DNA of 22,304 nt from an uncultured Lachnospiraceae bacterium (GTDB lineage: Bacteria > Bacillota > Clostridia > Lachnospirales > Lachnospiraceae), in NCBI GenBank assembly GCA_934394615.1, contig CAKRRJ010000035.1:1-22304 (forward strand), in the 5' to 3' direction. Position 1 is the first letter of the stretch. Each line of letters opens with the position of its first letter. Made by a program: the position numbers and the translations under genes. Positions 15,550 through 22,304 of the stretch are shown here, in pieces. The notes beneath the pieces were generated by a model. It had not been told where the DNA came from and did not search any database. It worked only from the letters and a program-made list of their open reading frames with translations.

Positions 15550-16974
15550 TCAAAAATCCCCCGGTTTTACAGAATCCGGCAGCATGGACTGGTATTTGCG
15601 GTTTCCTTTTGCGTTCCGGTAATCTTTCTGAATTCGCGCGCAGCGTTCGGGACTTTCATACAGCTTCTTTGCAGCCGCGAACAGAATCCGTGCCGCGTAA
15701 TGCATGCCCTTGTGAGCCAGGGGACTCTTTCCCTGGGCCACAATCTGCCAGGTATGGAGGGCACAGCCAGTGGCTTCGGTAGCCACTCCGATGAGTCCGG
15801 TCGGAACCTGCCAGCTCACGTCGCCGACATCGGTGCTGCCGAGGTTGATGGTCTGGCCGGCGGGGAGGATGTCGGTGTCAATCGAAGTGTGACTGGAGGC
15901 AGCAGCTGTTCTCACCGGATCCAGCTTTAGTGCAGAACTGGAATCCGTGCGGAAATCGGAATGGAAATCAGAATCAGCAGAATCCGATACTTTCGGCAGC
16001 AGCATAAACTGTGCCGCATACGCGTAATCCTCCTCCGTGTACTCCGGTTTCTCCGCTTCCTGTATCGCCTCCATCATCAGCTCCTCCATAGCCGGAGCGG
16101 ACAGCAGATCCGCATAGGCACTGACAGTCCGGTAGGAGACCCTGGTCCCGGTCATGAGTGCCGCGCCTTTTGCCACATCACTTACCCGCTCATAAAGTTC
16201 TGCTACATAGGAACTTTCCGGGGCGCGCAGGGCATAGAGCAGGGTGGCAGCAGCCGGGACAATGTTCGGCGCATCACCTCCGTCGTTTAAGTAGGCGTAA
16301 TGCATGCGGGCATCACTTTTTACATGTTCCCGCAGGTAGTTGACACCCACATTCATAAGTTCGCAGGCATCTAACGCCGAACGTCCCAGTTCCGGGTGAG
16401 CCGCGGCGTGGGCGCTTTTTCCGGTGAAATCAAAGATGACGCGGATGTTCGCCAGAGCTTCCTTAATTAAACCGGTCTTGGAACCCGGGTGCCAGGCCAG
16501 GGCAAAGTCCAGGCCGTCAAAACAGCCAGAGCGGGTTAAGAATGCCTTTCCGGCGCCGCCCTCCTCAGCCGGACAGCCAAAGCAGATTATGGTTCCGTCG
16601 GAATGTGTCTGCAAGAGCCAGTCACGAAGGAGGCAGGCAGCTTCCATGGTACCGGTTCCCAGAAGGTTGTGCCCGCATCCATGACCTGCAGTGCCAGGGC
16701 GGTCTGCCTGTTTTTCTGGAGAATCTGCCGTCTGGTTCATGCGCGGCAGTGCGTCATACTCGCCTAAAAGTCCGATGACCGGGTGACCGGAGCCGAAGCT
16801 GGCGGAAAAAGCGGTGGCAATGCCGCCGAGATTCCGGGTCACGGTAAAACCTTCTTTTTCAAGAAAATCAGCCTGCAGGGCACTGGAGCGGAATTCCTGG
16901 TAGCGGGTCTCCGCAAATTCCCAGATCTGATCGCTGATTGTTTCAAACTGCTGTTCAAAGGATTGCCTGTCCAT
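15550..16974 (-). CDS. M20-family amidohydrolase, AbgB-like
   Basis: The 474-residue metallohydrolase is close in length to p-aminobenzoyl-glutamate hydrolase subunit B (about 481). Family blocks are LLGEYDALP, GTAGHGCGHNLLG with metal ligands Cys100 and His102, CPAEEGG (Glu137/138), AWHPG (His162), SAHAAAHPELGRSALDA and GSTDVGDVSW near the C-terminus. The dimerisation domain lies between ~180 and ~300. There is no signal peptide. The start at 16974 is MDRQSF, 11 bases after AGGGAGG. A longer frame reaches 17085 but crosses the ribosome site. It would cleave an amide such as an N-acyl or aminobenzoyl amino acid; the exact substrate is open. No abgA partner is adjacent. It is transcribed divergently from the XdhC gene, 177 bases apart, so a shared regulatory region is possible. 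Confidence 0.88.
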   Translation of the reverse strand: MDRQSFEQQFETISDQIWEFAETRYQEFRSSALQADFLEKEGFTVTRNLGGIATAFSASFGSGHPVIGLLGEYDALPRMNQTADSPEKQADRPGTAGHGCGHNLLGTGTMEAACLLRDWLLQTHSDGTIICFGCPAEEGGAGKAFLTRSGCFDGLDFALAWHPGSKTGLIKEALANIRVIFDFTGKSAHAAAHPELGRSALDACELMNVGVNYLREHVKSDARMHYAYLNDGGDAPNIVPAAATLLYALRAPESSYVAELYERVSDVAKGAALMTGTRVSYRTVSAYADLLSAPAMEELMMEAIQEAEKPEYTEEDYAYAAQFMLLPKVSDSADSDFHSDFRTDSSSALKLDPVRTAAASSHTSIDTDILPAGQTINLGSTDVGDVSWQVPTGLIGVATEATGCALHTWQIVAQGKSPLAHKGMHYAARILFAAAKKLYESPERCARIQKDYRNAKGNRKYQSMLPDSVKPGDF

Positions 16975-17070
16975 AGATGTCATTTCCTCCCTAAATATCA
17001 GTATAAATCCATCATACCACATTTTGAGGCTTTCGGCTTTTAAAATTTCTGCAATTCCGGCCATATGACA

Positions 17071-17099
17071 TTTACAGAAATACAAAAAGTTGTTACAAT
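17071..17099 (+). promoter_or_regulatory. Promoter of the XdhC-family gene
   Basis: TTTACA (17071-17076), a 17-base spacer and TACAAT (17094-17099) with an extended TG at 17091-17092 fit a sigma-A promoter. The start is predicted near 17106, about 46 bases before the ATG at 17152. Confidence 0.7.
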
Positions 17100-17151
17100 A
17101 TAGACAATCAAAAAAATAGTCAGGTGCTCTACAGAAAAAGGAGATTGGATT

Positions 17152-18207
17152 ATGGGGATTGAGCGGAATGTATATGGGGAGCTTCTTGCCGGCCTGCAGT
17201 CGGAGAACCAGAAGCTGCTTCTGACAAAACTAAACGAAGATGGAACGCTGGAAAAACATATTTACCAGCCGGGCGCAGAGCTGGAAACAGCAGAAGCGCT
17301 GGCGCAGCAGGCAGCATTTGAAAAGAAAGTCTGCATTTATGGTTTTGGGGCGGATGAGCATACTGAACAATGGATCGCGGAGCCATTCTGCAGGGAAAAC
17401 CGCATGCTGATCTTCGGCGGCGGCCATGTGTCCCTGGCGTTGGCGGAGTTTGCGGCCCGTACCGGTTTTGCGGTAACAGTGACGGATGACAGGCCATCTT
17501 TTGCGAACCAGCTTCGTTTTCCGACGGCGAAGCAGGTGCTGTGCATGGATTTTGAATCCGCGATTGAGAAGCTGGGAGTCAATTCCTCGGATTTTGTTGT
17601 GCTGCTGACCAGAGGACACCGGCATGACGGCGTCTGCCTGCGGGCACTTTCCAAACAGCCGGAGACGGCTTACCTTGGCATGATCGGTTCCAGAAAGCGT
17701 GTGCGGGAGTTAAAAGACACGCTGGAGGAGGAAGGCATCAGCCGGGAGTGGCTGGACTGGATCCATACGCCGGTGGGCCTGGATATCGGTGCAGTAACAC
17801 CGGAGGAGATTGCGGTCGCTATTCTTGCGGAAGCTATTCAGGTAAAGCGCAAACCGGCAGAAGGAGCGAGAAGAGTATCCCAGTCCGACATCGATATGGA
17901 AGTGATCCATGACCTTGCAGAACCGGAAGAGCGTTTTGCGGATCTGAAAAAAGCGGTCATTACCATTTTGAGTACCAAGGGTTCCACGCCGAGAAAAGCC
18001 GGAGCCAAGATGATTGTTTACGAGACCGGCATGATCCAGGGAACCATCGGCGGCGGCTGTGCGGAGGCAAACCTGATGCAGCATGCGCGGGAGGTGATCC
18101 GCGACGGCGCATACCAGATCCGTCATGTGGATATGACCGGAAAAGTGGCAGAGGAAGAAGGCATGGTCTGCGGCGGCATCATGCAGGTGCTGATTGAGCG
18201 GGGATAA
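17152..18207 (+). CDS. XdhC/CoxI-family molybdoenzyme maturation protein with swapped domain order
   Basis: The 351-residue protein belongs to the XdhC group, which binds molybdenum cofactor, promotes its sulfuration and delivers it to xanthine dehydrogenase-type hydroxylases. Residues ~85-225 form the Rossmann domain: FGGGHVSLALAEFA (88-101), VTVTDDRP, LLTRGHRHD (151-159), YLGMIGSRKR and HTPVGLDIGAVTPEEIA. Residues ~267-350 form the CoxI domain: STKGSTPRKAGAKM, GTIGGGCAEA and MVCGGIMQVLIE. In most XdhC proteins the CoxI half comes first, so the order is reversed here. The N-terminal 60 residues are weakly conserved and could be the remnant of a first CoxI copy. The start at ATG 17152 is eight bases after AAAGGAG. 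Molybdenum cofactor genes follow downstream. The hydroxylase it would serve is not in the window. Confidence 0.88.
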   Translation: MGIERNVYGELLAGLQSENQKLLLTKLNEDGTLEKHIYQPGAELETAEALAQQAAFEKKVCIYGFGADEHTEQWIAEPFCRENRMLIFGGGHVSLALAEFAARTGFAVTVTDDRPSFANQLRFPTAKQVLCMDFESAIEKLGVNSSDFVVLLTRGHRHDGVCLRALSKQPETAYLGMIGSRKRVRELKDTLEEEGISREWLDWIHTPVGLDIGAVTPEEIAVAILAEAIQVKRKPAEGARRVSQSDIDMEVIHDLAEPEERFADLKKAVITILSTKGSTPRKAGAKMIVYETGMIQGTIGGGCAEANLMQHAREVIRDGAYQIRHVDMTGKVAEEEGMVCGGIMQVLIERG

Positions 18208-18294
18208 GCCGCGTGAAACGGACTGTATCCACTATGATGCTAAAAAAAAGTCAGGCAATCTATCAAAAAATAAGAAGAAAAGCAGAATAGGGGA

Positions 18295-18323
18295 TTGCAT
18301 TTATCAGAAAAACAGTCTAAAAT
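18295..18323 (+). promoter_or_regulatory. Promoter of the molybdenum cofactor operon
   Basis: TTGCAT (18295-18300), a 17-base spacer and TAAAAT (18318-18323) lie in the 254-base gap after the XdhC gene. Start of transcription near 18330 would leave a leader of about 130 bases before the TTG start at 18462. The rest of this gap is AT-rich apart from the hairpin and operator listed separately. Confidence 0.65.
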
Positions 18324-18339
18324 AGAGGAATCTGAAAGG

Positions 18340-18364
18340 CCGGTCTGCCGGAAGCGCAGGCCGG
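18340..18364 (+). promoter_or_regulatory. GC-rich leader hairpin upstream of the molybdopterin genes
   Basis: CCGGTCTGC (18340-18348) pairs with GCAGGCCGG (18356-18364), with one G-U pair and a seven-base loop. GAAT (18328-18331) and ATTC (18372-18375) could close an outer helix. It is not followed by a T-tract, so it is not a plain terminator. It could be a leader regulatory structure; I cannot match it to the Moco riboswitch consensus by eye. Confidence 0.4.
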
Positions 18365-18377
18365 TTAAAAAATTCTA

Positions 18378-18403
18378 TCGTTATTTTTGCAAAAACATAA
18401 CGA
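18378..18403. promoter_or_regulatory. ModE-like molybdate operator
   Basis: TCGTTAT-N12-ATAACGA is an inverted repeat whose half-sites and 12-base separation equal the outer parts of the Escherichia coli ModE box as I recall it (ATCGnTATATA-N6-TATATAnCGAT). The inner TATA parts are replaced by a T-run and an A-run. It stands between the operon promoter and the first of five molybdenum genes, where binding would act as a block to transcription. No modE gene is visible in the window. Confidence 0.6.
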
Positions 18404-18461
18404 AGAAAACAGATGGATAGGATAAAAACGAAAATTCACATGAAGATGGGGAGGAGAAACA

Positions 18462-19520
18462 TTGAAGTTAATCAACACTGTTGACGCGGAAGGAGCCGTG
18501 CTCTGTCATGACATCACACAGATCATTCGCGGCGTCACGAAAGATGCGGTATTCCGCAAGGGCCATATTGTGACAAAGGAAGATATTCCGGTGCTGTTAA
18601 GTGTGGGAAAAGATACCCTCTATGTCTGGGAGAAGGAAGAGGGTATGCTCCACGAGGATGAGGCGGCGGAAGTGCTCTGCGAAATCTGCAAGAGCGAACA
18701 TATGGACCGTTCCCAGCCGAAAGAAGGAAAAATCGAGCTGACTGCGGCCTGCGATGGCCTGTTCAAGGTCAATGCCGAGGCGTTAAAAGGGGTGAACGCA
18801 TTCGGCCAGATGATGATTGCAACGCGCCATGGCAATTTCGCAGTGAAAAAGGGCGCAAAGCTGGCGGGAACCCGCATCATTCCGCTTGTTATCGAGGAAG
18901 AAAAGATGAAGGCGGTCAAGGCACAGACTATGGAACTGACAGGCGGCAAGCCAATCCTGGAGTTAAAGCCGTTCCATCACAAAAATGTCGGCATTGTGAC
19001 TACGGGAAATGAGGTATTTCACGGACGAATCCAGGATACCTTTACTCCGGTTATCCTGGACAAGCTCTCTGAGTTTGATACTGAGGTTATCGACCATGTT
19101 ACCTGGGACGATAACGATAAAAAGGTAACCGCCAGCATCCTTGACATGATTGAGAAGGGCGCGGACATTGTCATCTGCACCGGCGGCATGAGTGTGGATC
19201 CGGATGACAAGACTCCGCTTGCGATTAAAAATACCGGCGCGCGCATCGTTTCCTACGGTGCTCCGGTGCTTCCGGGCGCAATGTTTTTGCTGGCTTATTA
19301 CGACCGTCAGGTTCAGGGCGTAAACAGAAGAACCGTCATCATGGGCCTTCCGGGTTGCGTGATGTACTCCAAGCGTACCATTTTTGATCTGGTGCTGCCG
19401 CGTGTTATGGCCGATGACGAAGTAACTGCGGATGAGCTCGCAGCGCTCGGCATGGGCGGCCTGTGCTTAAACTGCTCACCTTGTACTTTCCCGAACTGTG
19501 GATTTGGAAAGGGGTACTAA
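18462..19520 (+). CDS. Molybdopterin-binding MoeA-like protein with a Cys-rich C-terminal tail
   Basis: The 352-residue protein carries the molybdopterin-binding fold of the MoeA/MogA family: [19 protein letters not shown], a central [16 protein letters not shown] segment, [15 protein letters not shown] and [14 protein letters not shown]. It likely binds molybdopterin and takes part in metal insertion. It is shorter than standard MoeA (about 400) and its N-terminal part differs, so it may be a specialised version serving molybdenum hydroxylases. The C-terminus ends in a Cys cluster at 335, 338, 341 and 346 (spacing C-x2-C-x2-C-x4-C) that standard MoeA lacks and that may bind a metal or iron-sulfur cluster. 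The start is TTG 18462 after a GGGGAGGAG ribosome site; no ATG fits. It is the first gene of the operon, and its stop is one base before the moaC start. Confidence 0.83.
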   Translation: MKLINTVDAEGAVLCHDITQIIRGVTKDAVFRKGHIVTKEDIPVLLSVGKDTLYVWEKEEGMLHEDEAAEVLCEICKSEHMDRSQPKEGKIELTAACDGLFKVNAEALKGVNAFGQMMIATRHGNFAVKKGAKLAGTRIIPLVIEEEKMKAVKAQTMELTGGKPILELKPFHHKNVGIVTTGNEVFHGRIQDTFTPVILDKLSEFDTEVIDHVTWDDNDKKVTASILDMIEKGADIVICTGGMSVDPDDKTPLAIKNTGARIVSYGAPVLPGAMFLLAYYDRQVQGVNRRTVIMGLPGCVMYSKRTIFDLVLPRVMADDEVTADELAALGMGGLCLNCSPCTFPNCGFGKGY

Positions 19521-19521
19521 T

Positions 19522-20019
19522 ATGGAATTTACTCATTTCGATGAACAGGGCAATGCCCGCATGGTGGATGTGACCGCAAAAGGTGAGACGGTCCGTGAGG
19601 CAGTAGCAAAGGGCCGTATCCGCGTGAGCCGGGAATGCTATGAAAAAATAAAAGAAGGCACGATGGCAAAGGGTGACGTGCTTGGAGTCGCACGGATTGC
19701 CGGAATCATGGGAGCCAAGCGCACTTCCGAGCTGATTCCGCTCTGCCACATCTTAAATTTAACAAAATTAAATGTAGATTTTGAAATGCACCCGGAAACC
19801 TGCGAGATCGAGGCTGTCTGCACTGCCAAGACCACGGGCAAGACCGGTGTGGAGATGGAGGCGCTGACCGGTGTTTCCGTGACGCTTCTTACCATTTACG
19901 ATATGTGCAAGGCTGTGGACAAAGCCATGGAAATCGGCGATATCCACCTGGCAGAAAAGACTGGCGGCAAGAGCGGTCACTTTATCAATCCGCGGGAACA
20001 GGGCGGTGAGCAGGGGTGA
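19522..20019 (+). CDS. moaC: Cyclic pyranopterin monophosphate synthase MoaC
   Basis: The 165-residue enzyme converts the MoaA product (3',8-cyclo-GTP) to cyclic pyranopterin monophosphate, step one of molybdopterin synthesis. Family blocks are [44 protein letters not shown] with the following CKAVDK, and the end motif KTGGKSG. The length is normal (about 160). The ATG at 19522 lies one base after the previous stop and seven bases after AAAGGGG. An in-frame ATG at 19498 is inside the upstream gene and would add eight residues of no similarity. The end overlaps moaA by four bases. Confidence 0.96.
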   Translation: MEFTHFDEQGNARMVDVTAKGETVREAVAKGRIRVSRECYEKIKEGTMAKGDVLGVARIAGIMGAKRTSELIPLCHILNLTKLNVDFEMHPETCEIEAVCTAKTTGKTGVEMEALTGVSVTLLTIYDMCKAVDKAMEIGDIHLAEKTGGKSGHFINPREQGGEQG

Positions 20020-20975
20020 GAGATGCTCATGGAAGAGAAATCAAATATCTGCGTATTTCCGTAACGGACCGCTGCAACCTGCGCTGCAAATACTGCATGC
20101 CAAACGGCATCGAGTGTGTGAAGCATAAAGATATCCTGAGTTTTGAGGAAATCCGGCAGATCGCGGAGTGCGGGGCGAAGCTCGGCATCACTAAGATCCG
20201 TCTGACTGGAGGGGAACCGCTGGCAAGAAAGGGCTGCCCGCAGCTAATCCGCCTGTTAAAAGAGATTCCCGGCATCGAAAAGATTGCCATGACTACGAAT
20301 GGAACCCTGGTGCGTGCTATTTTGCCGCAGCTTGTGGAGGCTGGTCTGGATGAGATCAACATCAGCCTGGATACGCTGGATGCAGAGAAGTTTGCGGAGA
20401 TTACCGGCCAGGATCTCCTGCCGGAGGTTTTACTGGCCATTGACGCAGCGCTTGCGGCAGGACTTAAAGTCAAAGTCAATGCGGTATCCATGCCGGAGAC
20501 GGACTGGAAACAATTGATCCTGCTGGCAAAGCACAAGCCGGTGGATGTCCGGTTTATTGAACTGATGCCCATTGGCGAGGGGCGTCGGTCGCCGGGAAGA
20601 AGCAATGAGGAACTGCTGAAAGAAATCCGAAGCGAATTTCCGCAGCTTCAGGCAGATGACAGCGTACATGGAGCCGGTCCGGCAGTGTATTATAAAATCC
20701 CGGGATATCAGGGAAGCATCGGGCTCATCAGTGCCATGCATGGAAAGTTCTGCAGTTCCTGTAACCGGGTACGCCTGACAGCGACCGGATTTTTAAAGAC
20801 ATGCCTCTGCTATGAGGACGGGACGGATCTGAGAAAAATTCTGCGTGGTGAATATACGAACAAAGAACTTCTCGATGCTATGGCGTGTGCCATTTATGGA
20901 AAACCGGCGGAGCACTGTTTTGAACAGCCGGATCAGATTACAGAAGCGCACGGAATGAGTGCGATTGGAGGGTGA
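20016..20975 (+). CDS. moaA: GTP 3',8-cyclase MoaA, radical SAM enzyme
   Basis: The 319-residue enzyme uses S-adenosylmethionine and two iron-sulfur clusters to rearrange GTP. The N-terminal radical SAM cluster is CNLRCKYC (C-x3-C-x2-C) within [27 protein letters not shown] is the SAM-binding GGE motif. The C-terminal cluster uses [18 protein letters not shown] (C-x2-C-x13-C). The chain ends in Gly-Gly, as functional MoaA does. The start is GTG 20016, which overlaps the moaC stop (GTGA) and gives the family's [20 protein letters not shown] opening. The overlap indicates translational coupling. Length is normal for the family. Confidence 0.97.
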   Translation: MRDAHGREIKYLRISVTDRCNLRCKYCMPNGIECVKHKDILSFEEIRQIAECGAKLGITKIRLTGGEPLARKGCPQLIRLLKEIPGIEKIAMTTNGTLVRAILPQLVEAGLDEINISLDTLDAEKFAEITGQDLLPEVLLAIDAALAAGLKVKVNAVSMPETDWKQLILLAKHKPVDVRFIELMPIGEGRRSPGRSNEELLKEIRSEFPQLQADDSVHGAGPAVYYKIPGYQGSIGLISAMHGKFCSSCNRVRLTATGFLKTCLCYEDGTDLRKILRGEYTNKELLDAMACAIYGKPAEHCFEQPDQITEAHGMSAIGG

Positions 20976-20980
20976 GTTAT

Positions 20981-21931
20981 ATGGATTTTAACGAGACAGG
21001 AGTAGTGAAGGCCATCTGCATCAGCCCGGCCCGGGGAACGGAAAAACATACGATTCCGGAAGGCCATTTCATCCCGGATTTCGGGATTGAGGGAGATGCC
21101 CATGCAGGAACATGGCATCGGCAGGTAAGTCTTCTTTCTTATAATAAAGTAGAAGAATTTAATAAACGGGGAGCAAACGTGGGTGATGGCGCGTTTGGTG
21201 AGAATCTGGTGGTGGACGGAATTGACTTCCGGGCGCTTCCGGTGGGAACCAGACTGTATGCCGGAACTGTGGAGCTTCGCATGACCCAGATCGGTAAGGA
21301 GTGCCACAGCCACTGCGCGATTTATCACCGAGTAGGCGAGTGCATTATGCCGCGGGAAGGTGTGTTTGCCGAGGTAGTAAAGGAAGGCATCATCCATCCG
21401 GGGGATGTCATGCGTGTGGAAGCGCCGGATGAGAACCGCCCCTTCACGGCGGCGGTCATTGTCTTAAGCGATAAAGGATCCAAAGGCGAGCGGGAGGATT
21501 TAAGCGGTCCTGCAGCCGAGGCGCTGTTAAAAGAAGCAGGCTACGATGTGGTGGAACGCTTTGTGATTCCGGATGAGCCGGCGGTGTTAAAGCATCACCT
21601 AATCCGTCTGGCCGACAGCCGGCAGGTAGATCTGGTTATCACCAGCGGAGGAACCGGATTTTCCATGCGGGACCAGACACCGGAGGCAACATTGGCCGTG
21701 GCAGACCGGAATGCGCCTGGTATTGCCGAGTACATCCGCATGAAGTCCATGCAGATCACAGACCGGGCCATGTTAAGCCGCGGCGCGTCTGTGATCCGCA
21801 AAAAGACCCTGATCGTTAATCTTCCGGGAAGCCCCAAAGCAGTAAAAGAGAGTCTGGGCTTTATTCTGGGGGCGCTGGATCACGGCTTAAAGATCCTGCG
21901 TGGAACTGCGTCGGAGTGCGCGAGAAAATAA
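20981..21931 (+). CDS. MOSC domain - MogA/MoaB fusion protein
   Basis: The 316-residue two-domain protein has an N-terminal MOSC domain (about 1-145). Its conserved Cys in GKECHSHC is the residue that carries sulfur in the family, and MOSC proteins handle sulfur or molybdenum-cofactor transfer. From ~150 to 316 there is a MogA/MoaB domain, which adenylylates molybdopterin before metal insertion: VIVLSDKGSKGEREDLSG, LVITSGGTGFSMRDQTPEA and VNLPGSPKAVKESL. The ATG at 20981 lies eight bases after GGAGGG (20967-20972). A GTG at 20972 overlapping the moaA stop is less likely because it sits on the ribosome site. Such fusions occur in Clostridia. It fits a role beside the MoeA-like protein and XdhC in finishing the cofactor. 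Confidence 0.93.
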   Translation: MDFNETGVVKAICISPARGTEKHTIPEGHFIPDFGIEGDAHAGTWHRQVSLLSYNKVEEFNKRGANVGDGAFGENLVVDGIDFRALPVGTRLYAGTVELRMTQIGKECHSHCAIYHRVGECIMPREGVFAEVVKEGIIHPGDVMRVEAPDENRPFTAAVIVLSDKGSKGEREDLSGPAAEALLKEAGYDVVERFVIPDEPAVLKHHLIRLADSRQVDLVITSGGTGFSMRDQTPEATLAVADRNAPGIAEYIRMKSMQITDRAMLSRGASVIRKKTLIVNLPGSPKAVKESLGFILGALDHGLKILRGTASECARK

Positions 21932-21992
21932 TTTTGGTGATTCATAAGAATTCACATAGAAAATTTTTTCAAAAACAAGGGAGAGAAAAACA

Positions 21993-22304
21993 ATGAAGAA
22001 ACAGTTCGCAATTGTAATGGCAGCTATGATGGCTGCAGGCATGATGGCAGGATGCTCCTCCAAACCGCAGGAGACCACCGCAGCAGCAACCGAGGCAGAG
22101 ACCACCGCAGAGGAGACTACCGCAGCAGAGACTGAGGCAGAGACCGAGGGCGAGGCAAAGGCAGAGCTCGAGGAGCAGAGCATTCTGGTTGCGGCAGCTG
22201 CAAGCTTAAAGAACGCATATGAGGATAAACTGATCCCGATGTTCGAGGAGCAGTATCCGGGCGTAACCGTTGAGGGAACCTACGACAGCTCAGGAAAGCT
22301 GCAG
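21993..22304 (+). CDS. modA: Molybdate ABC transporter substrate-binding lipoprotein, 3' end outside the window
   Basis: Only the first 104 codons are present. There is a lipoprotein signal (MKKQFAIVMAAMMAAGMMAG then Cys21 of the lipobox) followed by about 40 residues of Thr/Glu/Ala linker. The mature part starts ILVAAAASLKNAYEDKLIPMF and runs FEEQYPGVTVEGTYDSSGKLQ. The AAASLK and SSGKLQ segments are the ModA oxyanion-binding region. The start at ATG 21993 is nine bases after AAGGGAG. The position after four cofactor genes, 61 bases past the MOSC-MogA stop, supports molybdate or tungstate as the solute. Permease and ATPase genes are expected beyond the window end. Confidence 0.88.
   Translation, partial: MKKQFAIVMAAMMAAGMMAGCSSKPQETTAAATEAETTAEETTAAETEAETEGEAKAELEEQSILVAAAASLKNAYEDKLIPMFEEQYPGVTVEGTYDSSGKLQ

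Noticed and set aside
21937..21976. GTGATTC-ATAA-GAATTCAC followed by a T-rich run before modA, possible attenuator
   Set aside because: The stem has a bulge and the T-run is separated by an A-rich stretch; too weak to call.

Overview
The window reads as a chromosomal segment of a Gram-positive Firmicute, most likely a gut Lachnospiraceae or other Clostridia. The evidence is moderate GC with strong AGGAGG-type ribosome sites, lipoproteins with long Glu/Thr/Ala linkers, a FeoB-associated-type membrane peptide, a CsoR/CopA copper system and a MOSC-MogA fusion. No RNA genes, mobile elements or CRISPR arrays were seen. Genus-level assignment is not possible from sequence reading alone.

Region 1 (1-9067, plus strand): the 3' part of a LysR-type regulator is followed by a promoter with an inverted repeat. 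Then come a 1205-residue NRPS-like protein (adenylation, carrier, condensation-like, then a stump of a second adenylation domain), a PHP-family phosphoesterase, and a complete binding-protein-dependent ABC importer of the FbpABC/AfuABC type (lipoprotein, fused double permease, ATPase). The importer substrate is not certain. The pairing with a PHP enzyme and the binding-protein character leave an organophosphate as plausible as ferric iron.

Region 2 (9069-13065, plus strand): a copper operon. A near-consensus promoter has its -35 box inside the loop of the upstream terminator and runs into a CsoR operator palindrome. It drives csoR (with a Cys-rich N-terminal tail), copA with a CopZ-like domain fused at its C-terminus behind its own ribosome site and ATG, a small single-pass membrane protein, and a membrane-anchored heavy-metal-binding protein. 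A strong bidirectional terminator closes the operon against the convergent glgP.

Region 3 (13078-16974, minus strand): glycogen phosphorylase with its own extended -10 promoter and a structured leader, preceded by an AbgB-like M20 amidohydrolase.

Region 4 (17071-22304, plus strand): molybdenum cofactor genes. An XdhC-family protein with swapped domain order is followed by a 254-base gap holding a promoter, a GC-rich hairpin and a ModE-like operator. Then comes a tight run of a molybdopterin-binding MoeA-like protein with a Cys-rich tail, moaC, moaA, a MOSC-MogA fusion, and the start of a ModA-type molybdate-binding lipoprotein cut by the window end. Together they would import molybdate, build molybdopterin, insert the metal and mature a molybdenum hydroxylase that lies outside the window.
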